A stretch of DNA of 64,000 bases from Drechmeria coniospora (GCF_001625195.1 NC_054389.1:12478234-12542233), one strand, 5' to 3'. Shown: positions 33,759 through 45,020, counted from the first letter of the stretch. The notes: a model not told the origin generated them from the letters alone. Numbers and translations are program-made.

Positions 33759-34706
33759 CTATGACGAGACCTTGCGTTTCGCGTGATCTGCCACGACGGC
33801 AGCAACTACTTCGTCGAGGTTCTCGTTTTCCAGTCCCAGCAAATCCATGGCAAAGCCGTCCTTGTGGGTCCAGTCGGCATCGACGGTGCCAAGGACGAAG
33901 ACAATCTCCTCGGTAGCGTCGTGGTGACCGTCGGCGAGACGACGGCTCTGCCGGTCCAGAAAGGCGTTGGAATCGAGGTGCTGGGTCCGCCACTTGTTGG
34001 CAGTCGCACGCTCGAGCGACGCGAGGATCTCGAGCTGCGTCGGGCAAAAGCTCTGCACGAAGACGGCACGGTTGCGCGTCGCGGCGGCCCGCTGCAGCAC
34101 GCGGACGACGGCCTCGGCGACGCGAGCGAGCGTCGAAGCCGACGCCTTGATGTTGCCGTCATCGAGGATTTGGGCCTTGTGGGCGCCGAGGTCGAAGTGA
34201 AGCAGGCCATCGTGAAGACCGTGGTCGAAGAAATGGCCGCAGATGATGGATGTCCAGGAAAAGGGGCCGCCTTCCCGGGTCGCCTTCTCGGCCAGCGACT
34301 CGCATTTTTCTCGCACGAGCGTCTTGTCGCGGTAGAGCTTCAATCGGTGCTGCGCTCGTGGGCTCGCGGCATCACAGCTCCCGTAGTCGGCGGGTATGTA
34401 CCTCTTGACGCCTGCACCGGAGGCGGCCTCGACGAGCCGCAGGTGCTGCGAGACGTCTCGGAGGTTGAACGCGGCGATGACGGCGTCCTGGCCAGCGCAG
34501 GCCGCAGTCAGCTCGTCGAGGCTCATGTCTGGCAAGACATTTATCTGCGAGATGCCGGCAGCGGCGATGGGCGAAGCAGAGGTCGACCGTCGCAGCACCG
34601 AGATTTCGAAGCAGGCGGCCTGGACGAGAGCCTCGAGGATGACTTTGCCGACGGCACCATGGGCACCGACAAGAAGTACCTTTTTGATGGGTTGCGAGGA
34701 AGCCAT
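33759..34706 (-). CDS. NmrA / isoflavone-reductase-like NAD(P)-dependent oxidoreductase
   Basis: Single exon, 315 residues, the usual family size. The N-terminus has the Rossmann nucleotide-binding motif KKVLLVGAHGAVGK (GxxGxxG) followed by a basic residue pair in VLRRS that suits NADP. KRYIPADYGS is the isoflavone-reductase-like counterpart of the family KRFxPSxFG motif, and FSWTSIICGHFFD matches the substrate-side segment. The frame extends upstream to 34871 without another good ATG; the extra part is a Ser/Pro and GAT-microsatellite run, so the ATG at 34706 is preferred. Converges with the lipocalin-like gene. Reductases of this family serve several fungal pathways, including the swainsonine pathway, which also uses an A-T-KS-AT synthase; a tailoring role here is inference. 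Confidence 0.88.
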   Translation of the reverse strand: MASSQPIKKVLLVGAHGAVGKVILEALVQAACFEISVLRRSTSASPIAAAGISQINVLPDMSLDELTAACAGQDAVIAAFNLRDVSQHLRLVEAASGAGVKRYIPADYGSCDAASPRAQHRLKLYRDKTLVREKCESLAEKATREGGPFSWTSIICGHFFDHGLHDGLLHFDLGAHKAQILDDGNIKASASTLARVAEAVVRVLQRAAATRNRAVFVQSFCPTQLEILASLERATANKWRTQHLDSNAFLDRQSRRLADGHHDATEEIVFVLGTVDADWTHKDGFAMDLLGLENENLDEVVAAVVADHAKRKVSS

Positions 34707-34723
34707 GACGGGACAATCATTCG

Positions 34724-34771
34724 ATGGTGATGATGATGATGGTGATGATGATGGTGATGATGGTGATGATG
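34724..34771. repeat. GAT/GGT microsatellite
   Basis: Run of GATGGTGATGATGATGATGG type just upstream of the NmrA-like start codon. Confidence 0.93.
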
Positions 34772-34859
34772 GCTTCATTCGCTGGCACTGGCGGGTTGGT
34801 GATGCAATCCAGTCCGCAAGAGCGGGGAACTGGGAATGATCTTTCGACGGCGGGGTGAG

Positions 34860-35260
34860 AAGATCCCACAAAGTACGGAGTACTCCGTCCGGCGCCCTCG
34901 GTTACTGCACTTGTATAAGTACATTGTATTCAGCTGCCACTCAGTGACCAATGATGACAAAGCATTGTACTTGTACTCAAATACTACCAGAGATTCTGCT
35001 CGCAAATACAAGTACATGTAAGTACTCCGTACTTTTTCCGCAGGCCCCTCTGCAGGCTGTACTTGGAAGGGTTCAAGCGCTTATACTGCACTGTATTAGT
35101 TAGGTGATGGTAAGATTGTGTTTACCGTGCTCACTAGTATTTACATAGCCCGGAGTAGTATACTTGCACGCTCGCACCCATTTCTTGACAATCGCTGCTG
35201 ACTCATACTAAATACTCCGTACTTACAGAGTACGGAGTAATAATTACAGACACAGTATTT
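34860..35260. repeat. GTAC-rich palindromic island
   Basis: Contains AGTACGGAGTACTCCGTCCG near 34872 and ACTCCGTACTTACAGAGTAC near 35213. Confidence 0.65.
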
Positions 35261-35982
35261 CTTTCATGCCCCACACCGGCCGGGAAATTTCAACAACGGC
35301 GGAGTCAGGCCGCAAAGTGGGGCCGCCGGCCCGGTCCTTACGCCGTCGTACCCGCATACCACTCAACAACTACCCGAGCTGTGGTGCGACATGATCCGAA
35401 TCTACCACAAACGGCAGACAAAGAAGTGAGCTAGCTGCAGTACTAAATTTGCACAATACTCCCGAGATATTTGCATCATAATCTAGCTGCATGCCAGAGC
35501 GTGTATGACATATGCCATGCCACATCGCCCGCCGTCGTCATCCCGGCAATATCCTCGAGTTCCTCAAGCCGCCTGCTATTTTGCTGTACCACGTTCTGTG
35601 CAGTTTACGGCTGATACAAATGTTTCGAGTTCGAGAATCACTTACAAAAGAATTTTTCATTGCTGCACGATCATCCCATTGCTAATGGGCATTATCGTGG
35701 AACGGAATAGCTTGCCTCCAACTGTCGGATGATTTCATGATTACATGCAAGTCATACGGGCATACACTTCATCCGGTGCAATGCAAGAGGGGGGGTCAGA
35801 CAAATGTGGCATCTCCAACGGCATTCTTCTATTTAAAGTCTATAAATAAATACAGCTTCAGTCCTCGACCCGGGGCCAGAGAACAGCTCCAGAATGTGCA
35901 AACAATGGGTCATGGATGGTGTCGTGTAGAAAGGGGCCGCCACCAGGTAGTGCCGACATCACCCGGATAGACCAGTTGCCAT
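35261..35982. other. Intergenic, no gene seen
   Basis: Low-complexity-free spacer between the GTAC island and the 3' end of the cysteine-repeat gene. Confidence 0.5.
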
Positions 35983-37056
35983 TTAGTGGCACCTCTTGGA
36001 GCGCACGTCGAAGCGCTTGCCGCGGGCCTTGCATTCGCACTTGCGGGATCGTCCGTCCCAGTTGGCCTCACGGCCACAGTCAGGGCGGCACGTCTTGGTG
36101 CGAGCGTGGAACTCCTCGCGGCGGTTCCGGCACTCGCACTGGCGGCTGCGGGGGTTGAAGGTGGCATCGCGACCACAGTCGACGACGCACTGGCGAGCGC
36201 GGACGCTGAAGGTCTCGCCGCGGGGGCACGCGCAGTCCTTGTTGCGAGGGTTAAAGTCCATGGTGCGGATCTTGCAGACGCACTTGTTGAGCTTGCGGTC
36301 AAAGTCGGCCTCGCGGCCGCAGCGGAGATCGCGCTTGTGGCCGTGGTCGCGGTGGCCGTAGCGGGAGCAGGTCTTTGTCTTCCAGTGGAACTCCTCGCGA
36401 CGGTCGTTGCACTCGCATTTGCGCGAGTTGCGGTCAAAGGTGGCCTCGCGGCCGCAGTCGACGCGGCACTGCTTGGTCTTCCAGCTGAACTCCTCGCGGC
36501 GGTCCTTGCACTCGCACCGGCGGGAGCGGCGGTCGAAGGTGGCGTCCCGACCGCAGTCGACGTCGCACGTCTTGGAGCGCGGGTTGAACTCCTCGCGGTG
36601 ATCCTTGCACTCGCACTGGCGCGAGCGGGGATCGAAGACGGCCTCGCGGCCGCAGTCGACCCAAGAACGGCATCGTCGAGCCTCGCGATCCCACTTCTTG
36701 CCGCGGGGGCAGGAGCAGTCCTTGTTGCGCGGGTTGAACTCGAGCTCGTTGTTCTTGCAGACGCACTGGCGGGAGTTGCGGTTGAAGTAGGCCTCCCGGC
36801 CGCAGTCGACGTAGCAGGACTTGGTGTTGGAGTCGAAGACGAGCCCGTCCTTGATGCAGACGCAGGCCCTCAGGCGAGCGTTCCAGACGGCCACGTTGCC
36901 GCAAAAGTGCTTGCCGAGGGCCGGGCCACGGAATCCGTGATCGTCATGTCGATCGTGATCCCGGTGGCCAGGGAGGTTGTGGCCGTGGTCGCCGCCCGGG
37001 AGGGCAGTGGCCAACCCGAGGGTGAAGAGAGAAGCAACGAGGGGCTTGAAGAGCAT
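35983..37056 (-). CDS. Secreted cysteine-rich repeat protein
   Basis: Single exon, 357 residues. The N-terminus MLFKPLVASLFTLGLATALP is a clear signal peptide, followed by a His/Asp/Gly-rich segment. The rest consists of eight modules with the pattern CG, then CxC, then C; the consensus is DCGREATFDRNSRKCEC followed by KDRREEF and KTKxC, about 31-36 residues each. Modules 2 and 6 carry an extra insert (NKDCSCPRGKKWD and NKDCACPRGETFS). No transmembrane or GPI signal. The even cysteine number suggests disulphide-bonded extracellular repeats. I do not know the family by name or its function; surface adhesion or host interaction would be guesses. The ATG at 37056 is chosen because it starts the signal peptide; the frame extends further upstream. 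Confidence 0.88.
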   Translation of the reverse strand: MLFKPLVASLFTLGLATALPGGDHGHNLPGHRDHDRHDDHGFRGPALGKHFCGNVAVWNARLRACVCIKDGLVFDSNTKSCYVDCGREAYFNRNSRQCVCKNNELEFNPRNKDCSCPRGKKWDREARRCRSWVDCGREAVFDPRSRQCECKDHREEFNPRSKTCDVDCGRDATFDRRSRRCECKDRREEFSWKTKQCRVDCGREATFDRNSRKCECNDRREEFHWKTKTCSRYGHRDHGHKRDLRCGREADFDRKLNKCVCKIRTMDFNPRNKDCACPRGETFSVRARQCVVDCGRDATFNPRSRQCECRNRREEFHARTKTCRPDCGREANWDGRSRKCECKARGKRFDVRSKRCH

Positions 37057-37185
37057 GGTGGGCCAGGAGATGCCGGAAATCAAGAGAGTGAAACAGAGGT
37101 GTCGACAGTGACTAAAGAGTGAAGTACTGGACAGTGGATGCTGATGCCGATGAAGAATTGTCCGTAGAGGCGGAAGCAAACGTCG

Positions 37186-37193
37186 TTTATATA
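37186..37193 (-). promoter_or_regulatory. TATA box of the cysteine-repeat gene
   Basis: TATATAAA on the minus strand, about 130 bases before the ATG. Confidence 0.6.
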
Positions 37194-37199
37194 GACATT

Positions 37200-40100
37200 C
37201 CCACGCCCGCGGCGAGAGCTATATTCAGAAGCGTCAAAGGTTTGTTTCTATTCTTGACATTCGATAGAGCTTCATGCAGTCATTTGATGAGTATTGGCTT
37301 GGCTTGTCAGCATCCTCGAACCAACGGATCGCAGCTCCCTAGGTTGGGCAGCTGGCCAGCCAAAGGAAGAAATGGTGTCAAGAGCAGGAGAGAGCGATAC
37401 CCGCGCCAATGGTGCCAGAAACTATTCGTTCTACTAGCGCACCTGAACCGACGGTATCCTTGCACGAGCATCCTTGCACCAGGTTGGGCAACAGCGGCAT
37501 CACAAGGCCTAGAACATGAGCTGATGGCCCGTTAGTCGACGGCTGAAGGGGGCAACGAGAGGCGGCAAGGTGAGACGTCATTTCGTTTGCCAAGCGGCCA
37601 AGACGCCGATCGCGGGAACTGCCATAAGGTTGAAAGCTTGATGCCAGCCTGCAGAGGAACAACCGACGCAAACGAAGCAGCAACCAAGACCAGGGGATGA
37701 CCGAGGCAAACGCAGGGTGCTTCCAAAAGCACAGGAGACACGATTGAAGACAGATTCCAAGCACACCTCGCACCCCGGCGCACGAGGACGCAACGAGGTC
37801 GCGGGCGGCAAAGGCAAGCGCACCCAGCGCACGAGCAGCTCTTCCGTCGGGAGGCAGGGAAAGGGCAAATGAAAATCAAACTATACGAGTAATAAAATGA
37901 GGAGGATTTGTGGCTTGCCATGCCTTGTCAAGCGCATGATTCACACGCGACGGTGCTCAATGTCGCAGAAGAGAGACGGTGGTTGCTTTTGCGTCGACGT
38001 CGGGCGTCGCGAACCCTGCACCGCAAGACCTCATCACTTTCAGCCATCATTTGGAGGCGCTCAGCCCAGCGTGACAACAAACGCGGTGGAGCCAACTGCC
38101 GACAGTGGCCAGGTACGGGTATTTGCGAGCTCCGAGTTCAGTCCTCCTCCAGGTCGTTGCACTGCACGTAATACGTGGCGGCACAGGTTGGCGAAGAGCT
38201 GCGAGAGATGTGCATATACGAAGTGGAAGTGAACAATTCATCCTTCGAGGCGCTTGCCCATGTGCCTTGCCGCCGGCCCGGACGTGCAAGCTTGTGACGG
38301 GACGGAATTCTCCGTAGACAATCGTTGCAAAGGTTGCCCCTGACTCACGGATCCCCTGACTACTGCAGAAGGCCGGGCAGTTCGCGTCCGGCATCTCAGC
38401 CCTGCGCATGGGAGTCTGCGGCCCTGGGGAAGGAGAGGAGACATGGAACGCGGGGGCCACGGGGACGGCAACTGCAAGGGTCGCCTTGATGCATGGCTCG
38501 GTATTTCTTATTTCTATTGTTATGATTATGATTTGCTTTTCCTGACATGGATCCCTGCGAATGCATACTTACATACAACGTGTCCATGTACGAGTACCGC
38601 TACACAACAACACGGCACAATTATGCAGCGAAATGGGATGCGCAACGCCTCCCACATGCACCGTATGAATACATGCATGCATATGCACAAATTATCGGGA
38701 TGAATAAGACGGTTGACCTCGATTGAGGTATAGGGTAGCGCGTTTATCAGGAGAAGCGTTCATGATCGATGGGATATCCGAATCCACGAGAATATCCACG
38801 ATAATTTCTGTTGCCCAAAAAAAAAGGCGAAGAGAGGCGAAGAGGTGCTCGTAGAGAACCTCAATATAAAAAAATTAATCATCAGCATGTACATTTCACG
38901 TTGAGTTGTCAACAAAAAGGATCTGAATGGCGGCATTTGCGATTAGGACGTGGAAGAGAAATCCGACGACCATGATGGAACATTATGTAAGTACTGTACG
39001 TACTTAAGTACTCCTTAGGAACCCCGTACTTACAGTAAAGCTTCCATGTACATGTACTTAGTTGAAGACCGTACTGTACTTGCTATATACTTACGTGTGT
39101 GTGCAGTACCTGTACTCCGTACATACCCAGTACTTACATGCACGAACGTGTGCACCTACTCCGTACTATGTGAGTACATCATGGACTAATACAAGTACGG
39201 TCCTTGTAAGTACTTACTCCGCTCACGGACATGCACTGTAAGTACCTACAACTACATGTACATGTACATGTGTACCTACTTCCTGTACTTTTACAAGTAC
39301 AGATACTTACTCACAAAGAGGAACCCACAGAGGGATAGAAAGTCCTAGCGCCTACTGGTATCCAGTACCTGCCATGACCCCAACAACATACCTGCATACA
39401 TGTACTCCATACATGTGCCCCGTAACAGCGGGTTAGTAGTGAGACGCCAGATCATGCAGCCAATGATATCGCACCGATTTCACGACCCTTGTCCAAGGGG
39501 AAACAATAGCCGCTTGGCCTAATGCGCACTAGTATAGACAGCTGTCCCGCCCCTTTTATTATCCGGTCAGACGGTTCACGCCGCGAGGCGTTTCCTGCAC
39601 ATTTTGACCGCCATCTGGCAGCATCAACCGCTTCAGCTAACCAATTTCGATCTCGTACGACGCAGAGAGATGGCCAAAAATAACTCGGGTACGAGATCGA
39701 AAGACGATGACGAGCGTGTGCCCGTGGGGAAGCCTCCTAGGCGTGCCGTCACCTCACGACATTTTCGTCTCGTTGCCGGTGGTTGGCCCGTCGTCCCCTT
39801 GCCGCTGCCCATGGACGAGGCAAAGGACGAGTCACCCGGCGATGGCGATGACTGATATGTACAGGTACTCCGTACATGTGCCGTTTGATTGACCGGCAGA
39901 TAGGCGTCATGCAAGGCAAGCTCCTACGCCAGGGGCACAGATTACGGGTGGCGGTACTTGCAGCTCCTGCGAGGGGGTGTGCTGCTGATCAGGACCTCGG
40001 CGAGCTTTGCTTATTGTCCAAGGCGCCATGACAGCAGGCAGTCTAGGATTGCCTACCACACTTCTCGCCTTTTGGTCAGTCAATTTCCTCCGCCATGATG

Positions 40101-40460
40101 GGACGGTAGTACTGATCATCCCTGCACACCTAGGGGCGCTCAGACGACCCCGGCTCGAATGCTCAAACGACAGACATGGCCGACCGCCTTGATTCTGTGC
40201 CGCCTTGCTTGCCTCGGAGCCTTTTCACGCGGACACGGATACGATGACGGCCAATGATGGACGTCCAATTTCACTTGGACGCGCCCTAGAGGCGTGCGCT
40301 AACATGTTGGATGCTGTTGGCCACGGGGTGTGCGCGTCGAGGAGCGGTCGGTGGAAACGGATCCCGACTCATCCGCCGACGTGCGAGGTCAGCTTCTCGC
40401 CAGAAAGGTCTGTGTCAGTGTCCAGAGGACGTCCCGAAGACGCGTATTTCGAGCGGCGGG
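37200..40460. other. Intergenic stretch without a confident gene
   Basis: Short frames only. A GTAC-rich island lies at about 38980-39310. No domain, signal peptide or splice pattern supports a gene. Confidence 0.5.
38980..39310. repeat. GTAC-rich palindromic island
   Basis: Dense GTACTTAC, GTACATGTAC and ACTCCGTAC elements. Confidence 0.65.
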
Positions 40461-40461
40461 C

Positions 40462-40468
40462 ATAAATA
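40462..40468 (+). promoter_or_regulatory. TATA-like element of the Arg/Gly-repeat gene
   Basis: ATAAATA about 150 bases before the ATG; an ATTC microsatellite sits in the leader near 40573-40588. Confidence 0.45.
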
Positions 40469-40611
40469 GCGTCGACGGCCCCCTTGGAACCTCACGCCTG
40501 AACCGACAGGACTCAACCTGATTGCCGCAGTCCGCACCCACAGTCATTACCATCCCATTCGTTTTCTAACGTCATTCATTCATTCATACTGTACTCGAGC
40601 ATTGGTTCACC

Positions 40612-42417
40612 ATGAAGATCACCACCGTTGCTACCCTGCTCGTGGCTACGGCCATGGCCATACCGTCGCCGCACCAAAACAACTATCAGGAGCCTGATGG
40701 CCGCGACAAGTGCCACGACGGCAAGGGCTACTGCCATCCCAAGCACCTCGGTGGCAAGCACCTCCCGCACCACCACAAGGGCCACGGAGGTGACCGTCGC
40801 CCGCTGATCGATCTCGAGATCGGTGGCCACAAGGGCCGCCACTACGGCGGACGTCCCTCGTCCCCTCGCCGGGGCGGCCGCCACCCGCTGCTCGATCTCG
40901 AGATCGGCAACTTCCCCCACCGCGGTGGCCGAGGCTACAGCCCGTTCCGCGGTGGCAGCAGGGGCTACAGCCCTCGCCGCGGCAACCGTGGCTACAGCCC
41001 ACGCCGTGGAAACAGCCGTAGCCACTCCCGCGGCCGCGACCACAGCCCTCGCCGTGGCAACCGTGGCTACAGCCCCCGTCCCGGCGGTCGTGGCTACAGC
41101 CCTCGCCGAGGCTACAGCCCTCGCCCCGGCGGCCACGGCCCCGGCCCTCGTCCCGGCGGTCGTGACTACAGCCCTCGCCGCGGTCGCGACTACAGCCCTC
41201 GCCGAGGCCGTGACAACAGCCCCCGCCGTGGCCGTGACAACAGCCCTCGCCGCGGGCGTGACTACAGCCCTCGCCGCGGTAACAACGACCACCGCCCGCA
41301 CCGCGGCTACAGCCCCCGTCGCGGCGACAATGATCACCGCCCGCACCGTGGCTACAGCCCTCGTCGCGGCGACAACGATCACCGCCCGAACCGTGGCTAC
41401 AGCCCTCGTCGTGGCGACAACGATCACCGCCCGAACCGTGGCTACAGCCCCCGTCGCGGCGACAATGATCACCGCCCGCACCGTGGCTACAGCCCCCGCC
41501 GCGGCGACAACGATCACCGTCCGCACCGTGGCTACAGCCCTCGCCGTGGCGACAACAATCACTCCCCCATCCGTGGTCCCATTCGTCTTCCTCCTCTGAA
41601 CGGAGGAAAGTTCATCCCCCACCGTGGTGGCAACGACTACAAGCCTCACCGTGGCGACAATGACCACCCTCACCGTGATGGGAACCGCTCTCCCCACCGT
41701 GGTGACAACGATTACAAGCCCCCTCGTCATCGTGACGACTCTCCTCACCGTGGCGGTGACCGATCTCCCCACCGTGGTGACAATGATTACAAGCCTCCTC
41801 ACCGAGGCGACAACTCTCCTCACGGCGGCAACCACGACGGTCCTAACCGCGGCGGCAACGACTACACTCCTCCCCCGACTCCTCACCGTGATAACGATGG
41901 TCCCCGCCGTGGAAACGATGGTCCTAACCGTGGTAATGATGGTCCTCGCCGCGGCGGCAACGATGGTCCCCATCGCGACAACGATGGCCCTCGCCGAGGT
42001 GGCAGCGATGGTCCCAACCGTGGCAACGATGGTCCTAACCGTGGCAATGACGGCCCCCGCGGTGGAAATGACGGTCCTCGCCGCGGTGGAAACGATGGCC
42101 CTAACCGTGGTAACGACGGCCCCCGTGGTGGAAACGACGGTCCTAACCGTGGCAACGACGGCCCCCGTGGTGGAAACGACGGTCCTAACCGTGGCAACGA
42201 CGGCCCCCGTGGTGGAAACGACGGTCCTCGACGTGGCGGAAACTCTCCTGCTCCATCGCCCAACTCGCCTGCCCCTGCTCCTGCCCCTGCGCCTGCACCT
42301 GCTCCCGCACCTGGTGCTCCCGCCCCAGGCTCTCCTCCGCCTCCCGCCTCCCCTCGTGGTGGAAACCCTCCCCCTGCCCGAGGTGGTAACCCCCCTCCTG
42401 GTCGTGGTGGTGACTAA
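40612..42417 (+). CDS. Secreted low-complexity Arg/Gly/Pro-repeat protein
   Basis: Single exon, 601 residues, true ATG. MKITTVATLLVATAMAIPSP is a signal peptide. Then follow two PLIDLEIG / PLLDLEIG segments, a block of RGYSPRRG-type repeats, six nearly identical 15-residue units (DNDHRPHRGYSPRRG), a mixed block of SPHRGDNDYKPP, a long run of NDGPNRG / NDGPRGG units, and a Pro/Ala tail (APAPAPAPAPAP) ending in PPPGRGGD. The mature protein is very basic, almost free of hydrophobic residues and has two cysteines near its start. It is not a true collagen (no strict Gly-X-Y). Likely extracellular and disordered; function unknown. The repeats are prone to length variation. A 629-codon antisense frame is a by-product of the codon pattern. 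Confidence 0.85.
   Translation: MKITTVATLLVATAMAIPSPHQNNYQEPDGRDKCHDGKGYCHPKHLGGKHLPHHHKGHGGDRRPLIDLEIGGHKGRHYGGRPSSPRRGGRHPLLDLEIGNFPHRGGRGYSPFRGGSRGYSPRRGNRGYSPRRGNSRSHSRGRDHSPRRGNRGYSPRPGGRGYSPRRGYSPRPGGHGPGPRPGGRDYSPRRGRDYSPRRGRDNSPRRGRDNSPRRGRDYSPRRGNNDHRPHRGYSPRRGDNDHRPHRGYSPRRGDNDHRPNRGYSPRRGDNDHRPNRGYSPRRGDNDHRPHRGYSPRRGDNDHRPHRGYSPRRGDNNHSPIRGPIRLPPLNGGKFIPHRGGNDYKPHRGDNDHPHRDGNRSPHRGDNDYKPPRHRDDSPHRGGDRSPHRGDNDYKPPHRGDNSPHGGNHDGPNRGGNDYTPPPTPHRDNDGPRRGNDGPNRGNDGPRRGGNDGPHRDNDGPRRGGSDGPNRGNDGPNRGNDGPRGGNDGPRRGGNDGPNRGNDGPRGGNDGPNRGNDGPRGGNDGPNRGNDGPRGGNDGPRRGGNSPAPSPNSPAPAPAPAPAPAPAPGAPAPGSPPPPASPRGGNPPPARGGNPPPGRGGD
41275..41544 (+). repeat. Coding minisatellite, six 45-bp units
   Basis: Six in-frame 45-base copies encoding RGDNDHRPHRGYSPR. 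They differ mainly at third codon positions and at one His/Asn site, which indicates purifying selection on the protein repeat. Confidence 0.9.
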
Positions 42418-43785
42418 ATCACCTGCCATGTCCCCCGCCCGCAAATTATTTGGCAACCTTGCCAACTTGTGTCGGGCGATGGGTCGCAGTGTAAATTTTG
42501 TGTGGGATGTAATGCGGTGAATCGATGTTAATAGTCTTGATTTTCTTGCGCCTAACCTGGAGATTCATATGGAAGAAGAGATGACAATAGGGCACATTGT
42601 TCTGTATAGATCAGTAGCATATTACATTTCTTCGCGATGCCACTTGACAGTTCGTCTTCTGTCCACGTTGCTTTATTTCCGTGTCATTGCTATTCTTCTC
42701 GTGGACAACTCCGAAGGGCTAAGCGCGTCTGTATATACAAGGCATGTGGCGAGAAACGTAGTCAGCCAGGAGACAGCGCTCTGCGGACTGCCTCGCCGTC
42801 GTCTGCACATGCCAAGTCACTGGCATAGTTTTGACGGATTGTGTATTTTTGCTCCTCATGAAATGGGCTGTCAAGTGACTCGTTTTTTGGCGTGCTTGCT
42901 TGTACATGTCTCATCCGTACGCGGCCGTCGACATGAATTGAACTGTTTGCAGATCGCAGGGCTTCCCCAATGATGAAGTCACGTTGTAGTCAATGGCGAG
43001 AGGCAAGGTAACATTGGTTAATGCTGCATAAAAATAGACGGTCAGCATCATTTCCCTTGAGAGACAGAAATAATAAATTCCATTTTGCGCTGGACGTTGG
43101 CTGCTTTGCTCATGTTAGGATAGCCTCACGCACTGGCCCGACTGGCCCGGGCCGGACCCCGTTCGTCGTGCGAATGAGGTAGGGTCTGTCTCGTCCGGCT
43201 CGTGGGTCGGTTCGGCATTCGATCGAGAATATAATAACCCATGTAGGGAGTGCTCCGTGCAGGTTGACGAAAGGTGCAGGGAATGTACTCCGTACTCCGT
43301 AATACTCTGTAGGCTTTTCTGTTCGCCCAGTTCTGGCATTCCACCGTTGGCTTATGCATGCACCTCGAGGTCGTCGGCTGTCGTTGATTGCCCCTCTATC
43401 CACGGAATCAGGATTCTGTTGTTAAAAAACAAGGTTGCCACTGTCGCACGATATGCTGGCTCGCGCAGGATTCGCTTCCGACTCGCGCCTCGCCATCGGC
43501 TAACTCCGTGCGGTTCGGAGCTCGGACATGTGCCATGTCCGGAATCGACGACGAGACCAACGAAAGAAAATGGTTGGCAAACAGCCATGCGCGTCATGGT
43601 TCCGCCGAAGCCGCATCTGCATGGACGAGATCGAGCTGCGAGTGTTCATATACTGAGCGGTAAATGTCGCTCGCATCTTGCTGGATCGGTTGCACGGGGA
43701 CAAGGCGTCCGTAACACGTACCGGTACAAGTTGGATCCCATCAATAGCGCTCCACCACGTTGCTATCATTCCTCCCACTTGCAGC
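42418..43785. other. Intergenic, no confident gene
   Basis: A 134-codon frame at 42569-42973 has no recognisable features and is probably 3' flanking sequence. ACTCCGTACTCCGTA occurs near 43289. Confidence 0.5.
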
Positions 43786-44674
43786 ATGGAGAACAGGAAC
43801 ATCGTCTTCGTCACTGGTGGAAACACGGGCATCGGCTTCGAGACCGTCAAGGCGCTTCTCTCGTCCCCCAAGCGGTACCACATCTTTCTCGGCAGCCGCA
43901 CGCCGTCGAAAGGCGAGGATGCCGTGGCCGAGCTGAAGAGGATGGTGCCGGCCACCGAAAGCACGGTGGAAATGGTGCAGATCGATGTCCAGGACGACGC
44001 CTCCATCGACGCGGCCGTTGCGCTGGTCGGGGGCAAATGCAACAGGGTCGACACTCTGATCAACAATGCCGGTACGTAGCACCCCATCCCCTCGTGCGAA
44101 GGGGATGAGAGGCAGAAGGATGAAGCGCTCAGAGACGTGGTAACTGAAGCACCTAGGCGCCGCGTTTGACACGAGCTTCGAGAACGATGTCCCCCAGTTT
44201 CGGGCCATCCTCAGCAAGGCCTACGACGTCAACGTCTCGGGCGCTCAGGTAATGACGGCGGCCTTTGCGCCCTTGTTGATTGCCTCGTCCTCGCCGCGCC
44301 TCGTCTTCGTCACGTCCGGCCTGTCGACGCTCTCGGGCAACGCGGCAAGCTTCATGCCACCGTGGGCACCGAGGCCGGTGGCGGGCTGGCCCAAGAAGGA
44401 CCTCTTCGTCCCGCAGGGCTACCAGGCATGCAAGGCGGCGCTGAACATGATCATGCTGACCTGGCACTGGATCCTTCGGGAGGACGGCGTCAAGACCTTT
44501 TGCGTCAGCCCTGGCTTCCTGGCGACGAATCTCGGCGGTGATCCTGAGCGGCTCAAGGCTGCCGGAGCGGGGGATCCGGCCATCGGAGGGGAGCTTCTTC
44601 GCCGGGTCGTTGAAGGAGAGCGGGATGATGATGCCGGCAAGGTCGTCTGCCAGCAGGGAACGCAGCCGTGGTGA
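43786..44674 (+). CDS. Short-chain dehydrogenase/reductase (classical SDR)
   Basis: Two exons, 43786-44071 and 44157-44674, joined in phase 1 across an 85-base intron (GTACGT donor, CACCTAG acceptor), 267 residues. Cofactor motif TGGNTGIG near residue 11, the structural NNAG motif rebuilt at the splice site (NNAG|AAFD), catalytic Ser in VTSGLST and the YxxxK pair in GYQACKAAL, followed by VSPGFLATNLGG. All catalytic residues are present. The substrate is unknown. No pathway neighbours are evident; the nearest genes are a secreted repeat protein and a putative membrane protein. Confidence 0.93.
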
Positions 44675-45020
44675 GGTGGTAGGAGCGACGACGACCGCTT
44701 CCATCCGCTTCCCCGACGCACGAGGCTCGGCTCGGCACATTGATTTTCCATTTCCCTGTCCTTGAATATTTATTTCCTCCAACAATGAAAATAAACTACA
44801 TTCGTTTGCAAGCCGCCTGATGTCGTGGCTCAACAACATCTTCGTCTCGCACGATGCCAATCCTTCCCTCCCGTCCGTTGCATCCAGCTTCTCCTCTGAG
44901 CAGCATGCCGCACCGCACAGCACCGCACAGCACCTCGATGGCCTCCTCTCTTGCTTTCGCCGTGAGCGAGACTAGGTTGGTCGTGCTCCCATTCGGTCAC
45001 CCTCATGCTCGCTCTCATCT

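Noticed and set aside
34707..34871. Upstream extension of the NmrA-like gene
   Set aside because: It begins without a good ATG and encodes the GAT microsatellite as a Ser/Pro run; the ATG at 34706 directly precedes the Rossmann motif.
35986..37122. 378-codon plus-strand Ala/Val-rich frame
   Set aside because: Antisense of the cysteine-repeat gene and devoid of recognisable features.
40576..42465. 629-codon minus-strand frame of Val/Arg/Thr/Ala repeats
   Set aside because: Antisense of the Arg/Gly-repeat gene; no signal peptide or domain, and it exists only because the repeat unit is a multiple of three.
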